Counted from the first letter of the stretch, positions 1 through 8,796 are shown. The stretch: DNA of 36,705 nt from Alphaproteobacteria bacterium (GCA_016937865.1 JAFGVS010000008.1:1-36705), one strand, 5' to 3'. Notes: generated by a model not told the origin, from the sequence alone. Translations and numbers: made by a program.

Positions 1-139
1 AAACCGGCAAATCTTTTTTAAGCCTTAAAACAGCTTTGCAGGCAAAAATATCCAGATCTTCAATTGTATTAAACCTAGCCAATTCTTCGGCATACGCATC
101 AAGCTGGCCTGCAGACAATTCACCCGTATTTTCCGTCAT
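1..139 (-). CDS. N-terminal fragment of unidentified protein (runs off window)
   Basis: The minus-strand ATG at 137-139 is preceded by a clear SD (GGAG about 5 nt upstream) and opens a frame of 46 codons that continues past the window edge. The peptide begins MTENTGELSAGQLDAYAEEL, is acidic at the start and becomes more basic (LRLKKDLPV). There is no signal peptide or membrane segment. It is transcribed divergently from lpxA across a 160-bp AT-rich gap. I do not recognise the family. An overlapping plus-strand frame over the same bases has no SD and looks like an antisense shadow. Confidence 0.6.
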   Translation of the reverse strand, partial: MTENTGELSAGQLDAYAEELARFNTIEDLDIFACKAVLRLKKDLPV

Positions 140-299
140 GACAGCTCCTTGGGTTATATATAACAATCGGAGAACATCTGAAAGGAAAAGTCAAGATTTA
201 AAATGCCTTAATAAAGAACGGGTTGTAATATTTTGTAATATCTCTTTTCTAGATTTTGTGGCCTTAATCCCTTAAAGTTAGGGTGAAAACAGAGGAAAA

Positions 300-1145
300 A
301 TGATGCAAGTTGCAGAATTACACAAACAAATGAATGTACATAAAACAGCGATGATTCACCCAACCGCGGTAGTCTCATCTGATGCCAAAATCGCCGCAAA
401 CGTGAAGGTTGGGCCATATTGTGTCATCGGTGAAGGCGTTGAACTTGCCGAAAACGTGGAATTAAAATCACACGTAGTTATCGAAGGAACACATGGCGGA
501 ACCTATATTGGGGCTGGTACAAAAATATATTCTTTTGCCGTTATCGGTCAAATTTCTCAAGACATGAAATATTACCACTCGGAAGAAGCAACCGGATTAA
601 CGATCGGAAAAAATAATATTATCCGTGAACATGTCACCATTCACATGGGAACACCGGCCTCTGAAGGAACGCTTGTAGGGGATAATAATTTATTTATGGT
701 TGGCGTTCATATCGCCCATGATTGTGTGGTTGGAAACAATATTTATATTGCAAACAATGTGCCGCTCGCAGGGGAAGTTGAAGTAGACGACTACGCCATC
801 ATTGGCGGAAACTCTGCCGTGCAACAATTTGTTAAAATCGGAAAATATGCCATCGTTGGTGGAATGACAGGGGTAGACCAAGACGTTTTGCCGTACGGTC
901 TTGTTACAGGAAACCGCCCAATGTATTGGGAAGGCCTCAATTTGATAGGATTACGCCGTAAAGGATTTTCAAACAGTCAGATTGATACAATTAAAGAAGC
1001 ATACAAGATTTTATTCTCAGACGAATTATTCGTAAACCGCATGGCAACACTTGAAATGTTGGCAGAAGATTCTGCGGAAATTAAGGAAATCGTGAATGCG
1101 GTTAAAAACCGCTCAAAACATTCATTTACCAAACCAAAGCAATAA
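300..1145 (+). CDS. lpxA: Acyl-ACP--UDP-N-acetylglucosamine O-acyltransferase LpxA
   Basis: LpxA catalyses the first step of lipid A synthesis, transferring a 3-hydroxyacyl chain from ACP to UDP-GlcNAc in the cytoplasm. The 281-residue protein shows the imperfect hexapeptide repeats of a left-handed beta helix from about residue 18 (IHPTAVV) to 200. The catalytic His lies in IAHDC (H140, equivalent to E. coli H125). The C-terminal helical part contains GLRRKGFS, a typical LpxA signature. It is slightly longer than E. coli LpxA (262), mainly because of an N-terminal extension of some 10 residues. The start at 300 has an AGAGGA SD at 291-296; the adjacent ATG at 303 or the ATG at 330 are possible alternatives. 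The stop is 1 nt before lpxI, so the two are an operon. lpxD, fabZ and lpxB, common neighbours elsewhere, are not present. Confidence 0.96.
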   Translation: MMQVAELHKQMNVHKTAMIHPTAVVSSDAKIAANVKVGPYCVIGEGVELAENVELKSHVVIEGTHGGTYIGAGTKIYSFAVIGQISQDMKYYHSEEATGLTIGKNNIIREHVTIHMGTPASEGTLVGDNNLFMVGVHIAHDCVVGNNIYIANNVPLAGEVEVDDYAIIGGNSAVQQFVKIGKYAIVGGMTGVDQDVLPYGLVTGNRPMYWEGLNLIGLRRKGFSNSQIDTIKEAYKILFSDELFVNRMATLEMLAEDSAEIKEIVNAVKNRSKHSFTKPKQ

Positions 1146-1146
1146 A

Positions 1147-1953
1147 ATGCACACACTTGAAAAAATGGGTATCATTGCCGGACGTGGAAATATTCCACGT
1201 CTGTTGCGTTTATATCTAATACATAAAAAAATACCACATTTTTTTCTAGGCCTAAAAAGCATAGCAGATCCTAAAATTTGTGATACGATGTTATCTATTG
1301 GACAACTGGGCAAAGCCGTTCAGACATTAAAAAAAGAAAAGATTTCAAAGCTGATTTTTATTGGCGGATTGGATCGTCCAGCGCTCGATGAAATTAAACC
1401 AGATTTCGGCGGATGGTTGTTTTTGCTCCGCAATGCATTTAAAATCAAAGGGGATAATTCATTATTGACGGCGTTGGCGCGTACATTTGAAAACAAAGGA
1501 TTAAAGGTTGTAGGAGTACATGAAATCATGCCGGATCTATTGGTGAAGAAAAAAACATACACAAAAAAGAAACCTTCTGCAAAAGACAAAAAAACAATTG
1601 AATATGGGGTTGATCTGGCAAAAAAGCTGGGTGAAATGGACGTGGGGCAATCTGTCGTGGTCCAAGGAAATCTATGCTTGGGACTTGAAGGGATAGAAGG
1701 AACTGAAGGACTCATTAAACGATGCGGCGCTTTAAAGCGGGGCACAAAAACAAAACCCATTTTGGTAAAAATGTGTAAACCAACACAAGACAAACGATTG
1801 GACATGCCAACAATTGGATTGGAAACAATTCAACAAGCGATCAAGGCTGGATATGGCGGGATTGTCGTGGAGGCCGGGGCCGTTCTTTTTCCAGATAATG
1901 AAAAAGCCATCCAAAAAGCAAACGAAGCTGGACTGTTTATCCAAGGAATTTAA
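1147..1953 (+). CDS. lpxI: UDP-2,3-diacylglucosamine pyrophosphatase LpxI
   Basis: LpxI (DUF1009 family) hydrolyses UDP-2,3-diacylglucosamine to lipid X and UMP, replacing LpxH in alphaproteobacteria. From the chosen start the protein is 268 residues. It shows the N-terminal GIIAGRGNIPRLL nucleotide-binding-like segment (residues 8-20), KGDNSLL (101-107), EGTEG (184-188), and the strongest signature, a QDKRLDMPTIG block at about 214-224 followed by GGIVVEAGAVL. The acidic residues of this last block include the region of the catalytic Asp of the Caulobacter enzyme. The start at 1147 lies 1 nt after the lpxA stop; its SD is weak, which fits translational coupling. A longer in-frame start at 1096 would overlap lpxA by 50 nt and is not needed. 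ATG at 1165 is an alternative. Confidence 0.93.
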   Translation: MHTLEKMGIIAGRGNIPRLLRLYLIHKKIPHFFLGLKSIADPKICDTMLSIGQLGKAVQTLKKEKISKLIFIGGLDRPALDEIKPDFGGWLFLLRNAFKIKGDNSLLTALARTFENKGLKVVGVHEIMPDLLVKKKTYTKKKPSAKDKKTIEYGVDLAKKLGEMDVGQSVVVQGNLCLGLEGIEGTEGLIKRCGALKRGTKTKPILVKMCKPTQDKRLDMPTIGLETIQQAIKAGYGGIVVEAGAVLFPDNEKAIQKANEAGLFIQGI

Positions 1954-1972
1954 AAAAGACAAAAGGAAAAAA

Positions 1973-2275
1973 ATGAAGAAAATCATTTTAGGGTTAGGAG
2001 TGTTGCTCTTGGGCGGGTGCATGAATATGCCAACCAAAACGGGATATGCCCTTTTTGCAAATGTAAAAGAACCGCTTATGGCCACAGATGAAACCGGGAC
2101 AAAACGGGGCGAAGCCTGTTCTCGAAATTTATTTGGTATCATGATTACCGGCGATGCCTCGATTGAAACGGCCAAGAAAAATGGTGGCATTACAAAAGTG
2201 GCGTCGGTGGATACAGAAATTGGCAGTGTCTTTATGCTCTACGGCAGCTTTTGCACGATTGTTATGGGCGAATAA
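1973..2275 (+). CDS. TRL-like family lipoprotein
   Basis: A 100-residue predicted lipoprotein: a short lysine-rich start and hydrophobic stretch end in a lipobox LLLGGC, with the lipidated Cys at 16. The mature part has the features I know from TRL-like small lipoproteins: an early TGYALFANVKEP segment, KRGEACSRNLFGIMITGDAS, KKNGGITKVASVD, and an end with YGSFCTIVMGE. Two cysteines in the mature part could pair. Function is unknown for the family. The ATG at 1973 has a strong SD (AAAAGGA at 1962-1968), 20 nt after lpxI, so it is probably in the same operon, and a terminator follows. A longer frame starting at 1814 would lie inside lpxI and is rejected because it would bury the lipoprotein signal. 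Confidence 0.88.
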   Translation: MKKIILGLGVLLLGGCMNMPTKTGYALFANVKEPLMATDETGTKRGEACSRNLFGIMITGDASIETAKKNGGITKVASVDTEIGSVFMLYGSFCTIVMGE

Positions 2276-2304
2276 CACCATTTAAGGAAATAGATTTAAA
2301 ATAG

Positions 2305-2328
2305 ACCAGCAAACGCTGGTTTTTTTTA
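2305..2328 (+). terminator. Rho-independent terminator of the lpxA-lpxI-lipoprotein operon
   Basis: Hairpin ACCAGC-AAAC-GCTGGT followed by a run of T, 30 nt after the lipoprotein stop. Confidence 0.85.
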
Positions 2329-2338
2329 CATTTGAGTA

Positions 2339-2367
2339 TTGACATAAAGAAAAACAGACTTTACCAT
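2339..2367 (+). promoter_or_regulatory. Sigma70-type promoter of orphan gene 2411
   Basis: TTGACA at 2339-2344, a 17-bp spacer, and TACCAT at 2362-2367. The following leader is AT-rich, has no SD, and contains ACTTAAAATTTATAGCA directly before the ATG at 2411. The TTGACATAAAGAAAA segment recurs at 28185, upstream of another orphan gene. Confidence 0.75.
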
Positions 2368-2410
2368 GATGCGCAATGCCTAATAATTAAATAACTTAAA
2401 ATTTATAGCA

Positions 2411-3043
2411 ATGAAAAAAATTAAAATTAAAATTATAATTTTGTTTGTTTTTAGCGTAACTGTTAATATTTCTTTCGCGCAAGGCTTAACAGCTTCAATG
2501 CCTTCTGGAGAAAATGTTGATGGAAACAGCATGGTAAACCAGGTTGTTTTATCATCATCGTATCTGCAAGGGGACACGGCAATCGTTTGCCCGAAATTAA
2601 AAAGGTCTTTTAAAAATGAAAAAATTGAAGCCCTTATTGAAAAAATAAAAGCAGATGAAAGCTATCATATCCATAAGAAACAAGACCGAGAAAATTATCA
2701 AGTGTCGATTCGATTGGATTATACCATTTCCTTAGGGAAAGGAACATTGACAGAACTTGAGAAAATTGGTATGTATGGAGAAAAAACAGGCGCTTTTGCG
2801 TATATTTACGAAGGAGAAAACGGCTCATCGCTATATACGACCTATGATGGACAGTATATTAAATTGGCAAACATCGGACCAATTTCATTCGATATGTCAG
2901 AGTATGAGAAAAAAATTGAATGTCCAACGAATGTATTAGAAGACCATAGTCCAGAAGAGATAGGGTACATTCAAAATATTCCAGTATGCAAGGGCCATGT
3001 CAAAGAAGACAAAGCTGTCTTCTCACTTGATTTGGGAAGATAA
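2411..3043 (+). CDS. Exported orphan protein, function unknown
   Basis: A 210-residue protein with a clear Sec signal peptide: lysine/isoleucine-rich start, hydrophobic core IIILFVFSV, and a likely cleavage after NISFA (before QGLT, near residue 23). The mature part is hydrophilic, rich in Glu, Lys and Ser, with a few cysteines (in IVCPKL, IECPTN and PVCKGH) that might form disulfides. I do not recognise a family. It is a single-gene unit with its own promoter and terminator. The ATG at 2411 has no SD; the leader is nearly free of G and resembles those of the orphan genes at 27482, 27882, 28242, 28569 and 30222. Codon use looks more AT-rich than that of the flanking lpx and pil genes. Confidence 0.8.
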   Translation: MKKIKIKIIILFVFSVTVNISFAQGLTASMPSGENVDGNSMVNQVVLSSSYLQGDTAIVCPKLKRSFKNEKIEALIEKIKADESYHIHKKQDRENYQVSIRLDYTISLGKGTLTELEKIGMYGEKTGAFAYIYEGENGSSLYTTYDGQYIKLANIGPISFDMSEYEKKIECPTNVLEDHSPEEIGYIQNIPVCKGHVKEDKAVFSLDLGR

Positions 3044-3063
3044 AAAAACTAAAAAACAAACAC

Positions 3064-3094
3064 AAAAAAAGGACGCCAAAAGCGTCTTTTTTTT
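3064..3094 (+). terminator. Rho-independent terminator of orphan gene 2411
   Basis: Stem GACGC/GCGTC flanked by A-run and T-run (AAAAAAAGGACGC then GCGTCTTTTTTTT), 21 nt after the stop. Confidence 0.85.
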
Positions 3095-3259
3095 GTATCC
3101 AAAAAGCAGAATAAGCTTCCTGAAAAAATTATTTGTTCAGGAAAAAAACGAGATCAACGGATTACAATGTCATTCGAACGGATTGAAATCCGTGTTTTTA
3201 CGAGACGGAAGACGTGATTTTAGCACAAAATAGGCCTTTTGGCGCCATTGCATGTGCGT
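3095..3259. other. Non-coding spacer with two hairpins before the pilL promoter
   Basis: The whole gap between 3044 and 3382 holds no convincing gene. Besides the terminator at 3064-3094 it has a perfect 8-bp inverted repeat TTCCTGAA/TTCAGGAA at 3117-3143 (11-nt loop) and a second inverted repeat ACGGAT-TGAA-ATCCGT at 3178-3193 followed by GTTTTTAC. A direct copy of ACGGATT stands at 3157-3163. The second hairpin could be a weak terminator; neither has a clear partner gene. Confidence 0.45.
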
Positions 3260-3281
3260 AAAATCGCGTATAGCGTTCATA
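3260..3281 (+). repeat. Intergenic 22-nt motif, copy 1 (partner at 30759-30780)
   Basis: A block of AAAATCGCG, one variable base, ATAGCG, two variable bases and CATA, found again at 30759-30780 with 3 differences in 22. This copy ends 6 nt upstream of the putative -35 of the pilL promoter, so it could be an operator. The core contains CGC(G)TATA(G)CG, a short imperfect inverted repeat. Confidence 0.45.
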
Positions 3282-3287
3282 AAACGG

Positions 3288-3316
3288 ATGACCAAGATTT
3301 GTGTGAAAGGTATAAT
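3288..3316 (+). promoter_or_regulatory. Putative promoter of pilL-pilN
   Basis: A perfect -10 TATAAT at 3311-3316 with a poorer -35 ATGACC at 3288-3293, 17 bp spacing. The transcript would have a leader of about 60 nt before the GTG start at 3383. Confidence 0.55.
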
Positions 3317-3382
3317 TAAAAAAAGACTTGCACGAAGGCAAAAAACGCTTTAAAGTCAAAGTGAAGAAGAAGGATTTATAAC

Positions 3383-4084
3383 GTGAGAATTCATTTATTT
3401 TATGCATTGCTTTTTGTAAGTACTGCGGCTCTGGCGGATGGTATGGCCGAACCAAAACAAGCCCTACCTCCTGTGGCGTGGCCGGTTGCAAATTCTGTTT
3501 CATCATATCAAATGCCATTAGGCCGGGTGCAAGAACCACGCGATCCAATTGCGGATGGGGGCTGGACAGGCGGTGCATCATACACACCTCCAGGCGGTAT
3601 TCCTGTTGCACTCGAAGGCAAAGAAGCGCCTGCTGGAACAAAAATGCGATTGATACACAAAGATTTAATGATCGATGATGGCGGACAAACTGTTGCGGCA
3701 TCTGTCCCGCCGGTTGATCCAAATGCATATGGATATGGCTTGGCGGCTTTATTATCTAAAGGGATTTCAAAAGAACGTCTCAGTTTAAAAAGTGAAACAA
3801 CGGAACATGTGCCAAACGTTTCCCGCAAATGGATTGCCAAAGAAGGGCAAACATTAAAAGAAGTGCTGAAAGATTGGGCTTTGCATGAAGGGTGGGAAGT
3901 GGTTTGGAATACACATCGGTCTTATCCATTACGCGCAGGTGCTGTCTTTAACGGACGTTTCACAGACGTCTCTTCTGCATTAATCCGAACATTTGGACGT
4001 GCCGCACCACCACCGTATGCAAAGTTCTATTATGGAAACAAAGTGCTGGTACTTAGAACATTGGAAGATGAAAACGCAGATTAA
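3383..4084 (+). CDS. pilL: Type IVb pilus protein, PilL/TcpQ-like
   Basis: A 233-residue exported protein with a signal peptide (residues 1-19, cleavage after ALA), a Pro/Gly-rich middle, and a C-terminal domain (about 147-230) of the TcpQ/PilL type. That domain shows the family pattern of a W near the start, EGQTLKEVLKDWALHEGWEV, VWNTHRSYPLRAGAVFNGRF and a final YYGNKVLVLRT. TcpQ-like domains help the outer-membrane secretin assemble in toxin-coregulated and IncI1 thin-pilus systems. The start is GTG at 3383 with SD AAGGA at 3370-3374. The stop overlaps the pilN start by 1 nt (TAATG), so the two are translationally coupled. R64 PilL is longer, so this is a reduced form and the gene name is by analogy. 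Confidence 0.82.
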   Translation: MRIHLFYALLFVSTAALADGMAEPKQALPPVAWPVANSVSSYQMPLGRVQEPRDPIADGGWTGGASYTPPGGIPVALEGKEAPAGTKMRLIHKDLMIDDGGQTVAASVPPVDPNAYGYGLAALLSKGISKERLSLKSETTEHVPNVSRKWIAKEGQTLKEVLKDWALHEGWEVVWNTHRSYPLRAGAVFNGRFTDVSSALIRTFGRAAPPPYAKFYYGNKVLVLRTLEDENAD

Positions 4085-5640
4085 TGAAAAAAATATCTAC
4101 CTCTTTACTTGCGGTTGCCATGCTTCTTTTTGTTTCGGCATGTAATGAAAAAGTGTCGCAATCTGTAAACACACAAGTCCGCCAAGAATATCGCGAGGCT
4201 TCTCAATCGTTCGAGCGCGCTAAAAATCCGCTAAAACGAACAACCGACGATACCGTTTCACGCAGCGCGGGTGTGTGGCTTGGTGATTCATCCGTTAAAC
4301 AAGAACACAAAGAACCGTTGCCAGCCATTTTGGAAACGCCAATGGGGATTACATTTATCGCGGACGAAGAAAAAACACTCAAAGAAATTACGGGGGAAAT
4401 TGAAAACCTCACAGGTATTCAAGTCATGATCGATGATTTGATTGAAGAACAAAGCTTGGAAAGAATCAAGCTAAAACATACCGGTCCGCTCAGTGAGTTG
4501 TTAACGACAATTGCAACAGAGCTCGGATTGTATTGGTTTCATGAAAATGAAAAAATCACATTTTATAAACAAGAAACAAAAACATTCACGCTTTATGCGC
4601 TGCCAACAGACACCAGCTATAATTCTGTCATCGGGAGTGATGAAGGGGAAAACCTTTCAATCCAAACCAGTGCAAATTTAAAAGAATGGGAAGAAATTGA
4701 AAATGCACTTAAAGGCATTGTGCAAACGGGAAATATCAGCATTTCACGTTCAACCGGAACAATCACGGTAACCTCTGGCCCATCAACCTTGGCACGCGTG
4801 GGGAAATATATCCGCGAACAAAATCGCCGCTTGTCTAAATTAGTAACGATTTCTGTGCGGGTTATTCAAGTCTCATTAGATGATGAAAATTCTGTCGGAA
4901 TTAATTGGAATGCCTTTTTTGCAAATGCCTCTGGGTTAAAATTGGCATCAGAAACCGTAAATCCTTTCTCTACAAATGAAGGTATTCAATCCATTAGTGT
5001 CGAGGTCGATCCGACGACAACCGGATCTCTTGCGGATGCGGCGGGCAGTAAATCGGCATTAAACGCACTGGCAAAACAAGGAAAAATTTCCGTGGTGACC
5101 AGTGCAACGGTAACCACTCGAAACAACCGAATCGCACCAGTAAACAGCACACAAACATTTAAATACGTGGACAGCTTTTCAACAAGTGCGCAAAGCGACA
5201 ACTTTAACACAACCGACTTTAAACCAGAAGAAGAAACGATTGGGTTTGGAATGCAGTTGCTACCAAACATTTTGGAAAATGGACGTGTCTTGGTGATGTT
5301 TAATATGTCATTGCGAGAATTATTATCTTGGGATGAACAAAGTTTTGGATCTGGAGATAATGCAATCAAAGTACGTATGCCACGTATTGACGAAAGATCA
5401 TTCCGCCAAGAGTTAGTTTTAAAATCAGGACAAACCTTAATTATGACTGGATTTGAAAAAACACGTAACGGTGACACGCGTTATGGGGTTGGGGATCCAA
5501 ACTTTATGGGATTAGGGGGTGGACGGGATACACAATCCAGCCGAGATATCCTGGTTGTGATGTTAACCCCACAAGTTTTGCAATCACCACTCGACCGCGA
5601 AGAACGCATGTCGAATCAATGGGGAACCCCACCATACTAG
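4084..5640 (+). CDS. pilN: Type IVb pilus secretin lipoprotein PilN
   Basis: A 518-residue outer-membrane secretin. The N terminus is a lipoprotein signal with lipobox FVSAC (Cys 20). Then come a periplasmic N-domain region containing an STN-like segment (about 95-160, GITFIADEEKTLKEITGEIE), a secretin N-domain around 190-270, and the C-terminal secretin barrel from about 320, recognisable by KQGKISVVTSATVTTRNNR, SFRQELVLKSGQTLIMTGFE and the closing RDILVVMLTPQVL. Length and layout match the PilN/BfpB/TcpC group of lipoprotein secretins. It forms the pore through which the pilus passes. It is coupled to pilL upstream and followed by a bidirectional terminator. The other pil genes lie 23-29 kb away on the opposite strand. 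Confidence 0.92.
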   Translation: MKKISTSLLAVAMLLFVSACNEKVSQSVNTQVRQEYREASQSFERAKNPLKRTTDDTVSRSAGVWLGDSSVKQEHKEPLPAILETPMGITFIADEEKTLKEITGEIENLTGIQVMIDDLIEEQSLERIKLKHTGPLSELLTTIATELGLYWFHENEKITFYKQETKTFTLYALPTDTSYNSVIGSDEGENLSIQTSANLKEWEEIENALKGIVQTGNISISRSTGTITVTSGPSTLARVGKYIREQNRRLSKLVTISVRVIQVSLDDENSVGINWNAFFANASGLKLASETVNPFSTNEGIQSISVEVDPTTTGSLADAAGSKSALNALAKQGKISVVTSATVTTRNNRIAPVNSTQTFKYVDSFSTSAQSDNFNTTDFKPEEETIGFGMQLLPNILENGRVLVMFNMSLRELLSWDEQSFGSGDNAIKVRMPRIDERSFRQELVLKSGQTLIMTGFEKTRNGDTRYGVGDPNFMGLGGGRDTQSSRDILVVMLTPQVLQSPLDREERMSNQWGTPPY

Positions 5641-5689
5641 GGAGCGTAGCGTGGCAATGAAGTCGTATAAAAAGATCTCACACAAAACA

Positions 5690-5718
5690 AAAACCCGCTT
5701 CCGCGGGTTTTCTTTTTA
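5690..5718. terminator. Bidirectional terminator between pilN and parC
   Basis: AAAACCCGC-TTCC-GCGGGTTTT hairpin with a T-rich flank on the plus strand and a shorter, interrupted T-rich flank on the minus strand. It serves pilN (plus) and probably the converging parC (minus). Confidence 0.85.
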
Positions 5719-5725
5719 AAATAGT

Positions 5726-5755
5726 CTACCACATCGGTAGAATGCATTTCCAAGA
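5726..5755. repeat. Intergenic conserved block, copy 1 (partner at 22100-22129)
   Basis: A 30-nt block that matches 22100-22129 at 25 of 30 positions, ending in a perfect 17-nt match AGAATGCATTTCCAAGA. It lies directly 3' of parC. Here the first part is also a small inverted repeat CTACC-ACATC-GGTAG. Translated on the minus strand both copies give MHS(T/V)D(V/I)(V/I)xxF, but neither has a good start context. Confidence 0.5.
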
Positions 5756-5757
5756 AC

Positions 5758-8001
5758 TTATCCAATAAATTGATTCTTACGAGGAAAGCCTGTCGGCGGA
5801 GTTCTACCGACAGATGCACGTTTAGACAACCACAAACGGAAATCTTGTAAGGCGGTGCGTCCGCGTCCCGTTTCCCAATAAAGACCTTCACTTCCCGGAA
5901 AAGGAAGGATGTCCGCTACTTGTGTTTGTTCATCCCGGAATTTTTGCAAAATAACGCCTTTACCGCGCGAAACAAATGGGATTTCTTCAGTTTTAAAAAC
6001 AAGCAGTTTCCGATGGTTGCCAATGATGGCAATATGGTCATCTGTGTCGGCGAGAGTGTAAACACCAAAGCATTTCGAACCGTCCACTAAATTCATCACG
6101 GTTTTCCCACTGCGGGTTTGTGCCATAACATCACTGGCTTTCACACGGAAACCATAGCCATTATCAGCGACACAAAGTAGAGATGCGTTTTCATCATAAA
6201 TAAACAGATTTGTAAAATCGGAATCGTTATCTAAATCAACCATCATGCGCAGCGGTTCTCCGAACCCACGACCGCCGGGTAATGTGTTTGCGTCCAACGT
6301 AAAGAAGCGACCAGAGGTCGAAACCAAAATTAATTTATCGGTTGTCTGGCAATGTAGAGCGAATTTTTGTGAATCACCGTCTTTAAAGGTAAAGTCTTGG
6401 GATAAATCTTGATGTCCTTTCATAGAACGGATCCACCCACGGTTGGAAACTAAAATGGTAAGTGGTTCTTTTTCAATAAACGCATCCAGGTCTGAAACAG
6501 CCGGTGTTTCAAAAGAATCGACAAGAAGGGTACGACGAGCACCAATATCTGTTTTCTTTCCAAAAGTCGTAATTAAAGATTTGAACTCTGTTTTCAAAGT
6601 ATTGAATTGTTTTTTAGGATCGCCTAACAAGTCTTCTAATTTTTCTTTTTCGGCACGTAAATCAGAGTCTTCCTTTTTAATGCTCATTTCTTCTAATTTC
6701 CGCAAAGAGCGCAAGCGCATATTCAAAATAGAATCGGCTTGTAAATCCGTCAGATCAAACGCAGCGATTAATAGTGGTTTTGGTTCATCGTTCTCACGAA
6801 TGATGCGAATGACTTCATCCAGATTCAAATAGGCTTTTAAAAGCCCTTCCAAGACCTCTAGGCGGTGATTAATGTTACCAAGTCTAAATTGACTACGGCG
6901 TTGCAAAACGTTTTGTCTGTGGTCAATATAGGCCTGTAAGACTTCCAGCAAAGACATTTCACGTGGCGTGCGAGTGGCATCCAAGACATTCATATTCAAA
7001 TGAAATAAAACTTGGAAATCGGAAAGTTTAAATAAATGCCCCATAATCATTGCGGGATCCATAGAGCGATTTTTAGGTTCAATAACCACGCGAATATCTT
7101 CGGCAGACTCATCGCGAATATCGGTCACCATAGGCAGTTTTTTATCTTCAATCAAACTCGCAATTTTTTCAATAAGGCGCGACTTTTGAATTCCGAAAGG
7201 AATTTCGGTAATAACGATCTGATAATTACCATATTGTAAATCTTCTTTTTCCCATTTCGACCGTAAAGTAAACGATCCACGACCTGTTTCATAAGATTTT
7301 AGGATGGCTTCTTTATCATTTAACAAAACACCACCTGTTGGGAAATCAGGGCCTGGGATGAATTGGATCAAATCCGCAACGGAAGCATCCTTGTGGTCCA
7401 AGACATAAATTAAAGCATGGGCTAACTCTTCTAAATTATGTGGGGGAACATTGGTCGCCATACCAACGGCAATCCCTTGTGTCCCATTAGCGAGTAAATT
7501 CGGGAAGGAGGCGGGCATTAACATCGGTTCTGAATCAGTGCCATCATACGTACTTGCAAAATCAACGGTATCTTCATCCAACCCATCCATAAGGGCATCG
7601 CCGGCAAGCGTCAGACGGGCTTCAGTATATCGCATCGCGGCGTGGGAATCACCGTCAATATTTCCAAAGTTGCCTTGGCCATCGACCAGCGGATAACGCA
7701 CAGAAAAAGATTGAGACAAGCGAACCATGGCATCATAAACGGCAACATCCCCATGAGGGTGATATTTACCAATAACATCGCCAACCACACGGGCGCATTT
7801 TTTAAATCCAGAGGTCGGATTTAGTTTTAACTGACGCATCGCATACAACAAGCGTCTATGAACAGGCTTTAACCCATCTCGCACATCTGGCAAAGAACGC
7901 GATACAATCGAAGACAGCGCATATTCTAAATAACGTTTAGAAAGGGCATCTGCCAATTGTTCATCGCGAATTGCAGAAAGAGAAGGAGTTTTATCAGCCA
8001 T
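5758..8001 (-). CDS. parC: DNA topoisomerase IV subunit A (ParC)
   Basis: ParC cleaves and rejoins DNA in topoisomerase IV, which separates daughter chromosomes. The 747-residue protein has the N-terminal winged-helix/tower breakage-reunion domain (to about residue 490), with catalytic Tyr at 125 ([10 protein letters not shown]). A C-terminal beta-pinwheel follows, containing [18 protein letters not shown] and RFRVK-like blades, and the protein ends in [14 protein letters not shown]. The quinolone-determining segment reads [12 protein letters not shown]: Val 86 stands where E. coli ParC has Ser80, and Asp 90 where it has Glu84. ParC rather than GyrA is supported by the length, the short C-terminal domain and the NIDGD segment. 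SD AAGGAAG precedes the ATG. It starts 2 nt after the fpr stop, so the two form an operon. parE is not here. Confidence 0.94.
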   Translation of the reverse strand: MADKTPSLSAIRDEQLADALSKRYLEYALSSIVSRSLPDVRDGLKPVHRRLLYAMRQLKLNPTSGFKKCARVVGDVIGKYHPHGDVAVYDAMVRLSQSFSVRYPLVDGQGNFGNIDGDSHAAMRYTEARLTLAGDALMDGLDEDTVDFASTYDGTDSEPMLMPASFPNLLANGTQGIAVGMATNVPPHNLEELAHALIYVLDHKDASVADLIQFIPGPDFPTGGVLLNDKEAILKSYETGRGSFTLRSKWEKEDLQYGNYQIVITEIPFGIQKSRLIEKIASLIEDKKLPMVTDIRDESAEDIRVVIEPKNRSMDPAMIMGHLFKLSDFQVLFHLNMNVLDATRTPREMSLLEVLQAYIDHRQNVLQRRSQFRLGNINHRLEVLEGLLKAYLNLDEVIRIIRENDEPKPLLIAAFDLTDLQADSILNMRLRSLRKLEEMSIKKEDSDLRAEKEKLEDLLGDPKKQFNTLKTEFKSLITTFGKKTDIGARRTLLVDSFETPAVSDLDAFIEKEPLTILVSNRGWIRSMKGHQDLSQDFTFKDGDSQKFALHCQTTDKLILVSTSGRFFTLDANTLPGGRGFGEPLRMMVDLDNDSDFTNLFIYDENASLLCVADNGYGFRVKASDVMAQTRSGKTVMNLVDGSKCFGVYTLADTDDHIAIIGNHRKLLVFKTEEIPFVSRGKGVILQKFRDEQTQVADILPFPGSEGLYWETGRGRTALQDFRLWLSKRASVGRTPPTGFPRKNQFIG

Positions 8002-8003
8002 AT

Positions 8004-8759
8004 TTATTGTACTTCCTTATGTAGGTTGTCTGTTGGAACACCAAGGTCTTCTAAGATAGCCGTTCCGTCTTTAATCATGGCGGGGCTGCCACAGAAATAA
8101 GCATGCGTGCCTAGACCGAAATCTTCGCCGAAAGCGGCCTGAATATCGCCGTCTTTCATAATTGTTGTCACACGACCTTTTGAACCAGTATAATCTTGTG
8201 ACGGGCTAGAAGCAATTGGAAAGAAGAAAAAGTTTTTCGGATATTTCTGAGCCAAGGCTTGAAGTTCGTCTGTATACCCAAAATCATCTTCGTGGCGCAC
8301 ACCATGTAAAAGCGCAATCTTGGTGGTTTTTAATAAATCTTCATGGGCGCGTAACATCCCACGGAAAGGGGCGAGCCCTGTTCCTGTAGCGACATACAAA
8401 ATCTGTTTCGCACCTTTGGCGAGCTTTGGGGTAAAATGCCCAACAGCGCGAGGTGCCATAAAAATGCGATCCCCTTCTTTAGCATTAAATAAAATAGGGG
8501 TAAGAGCCTTTGGCGTTTTTGTGGCATCAAACACGTCTGGGGTATATTTCAAAATAATATAAAAATGACGATCGCCATCTCCCGGGGCAGAAACGATAGA
8601 GTATGCGCGACGAATCATATTTCCTTCATCATCTTTTAACCCAATAAGGGCGAATTGGCCGGCTTCAAACGTTGGATCTCCGGCATCTAATTTAACAGTG
8701 AATTCACGAATTTTGTGATTCATCTCGACGATTTTTGTAATCGTTGCATTATATTCCAT
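8004..8759 (-). CDS. fpr: Ferredoxin/flavodoxin--NADP+ reductase
   Basis: A 251-residue FAD- and NADP-binding oxidoreductase that exchanges electrons between NADPH and ferredoxin or flavodoxin. An N-terminal FAD-binding barrel carries RAYSIVSAP (from residue 51), and the NADP domain carries [14 protein letters not shown] (from 124) and FCGSPAMI (222-229). Length and arrangement match bacterial Fpr. The C terminus LHKEVQ is short, without the aromatic residue of plant-type enzymes. I chose the ATG at 8759, which has SD AAGGA about 10 nt upstream; an in-frame ATG at 8783 would add MKPKENKL and has a poorer SD. It is the first gene of the fpr-parC operon. Confidence 0.9.
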   Translation of the reverse strand: MEYNATITKIVEMNHKIREFTVKLDAGDPTFEAGQFALIGLKDDEGNMIRRAYSIVSAPGDGDRHFYIILKYTPDVFDATKTPKALTPILFNAKEGDRIFMAPRAVGHFTPKLAKGAKQILYVATGTGLAPFRGMLRAHEDLLKTTKIALLHGVRHEDDFGYTDELQALAQKYPKNFFFFPIASSPSQDYTGSKGRVTTIMKDGDIQAAFGEDFGLGTHAYFCGSPAMIKDGTAILEDLGVPTDNLHKEVQ

Positions 8760-8796
8760 AAGTTTATTTTCCTTCGGTTTCATCTAAAGACGCCTT

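Noticed and set aside
36-275. Plus-strand 79-codon frame at the window start
   Set aside because: It overlaps the minus-strand gene fragment with a good SD (1-139), has no SD itself and has an irregular composition.
1732-2190. Minus-strand 152-codon frame over lpxI and the lipoprotein gene
   Set aside because: Antisense to two well-supported genes, no SD, typical shadow composition rich in Phe and Ser.
3252-3353. Plus-strand 33-codon basic frame in the pilL leader
   Set aside because: It spans the putative -35 and -10, so it would not be fully transcribed; no SD.
3198-3728. Minus-strand 176-codon frame across the pilL promoter and gene
   Set aside because: Antisense to pilL, no promoter or SD, and not protein-like.
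5637-5891. Minus-strand 84-codon frame through the parC stop
   Set aside because: Its first half is a shifted frame of parC and it runs through the terminator; ParC ends normally in its own frame.
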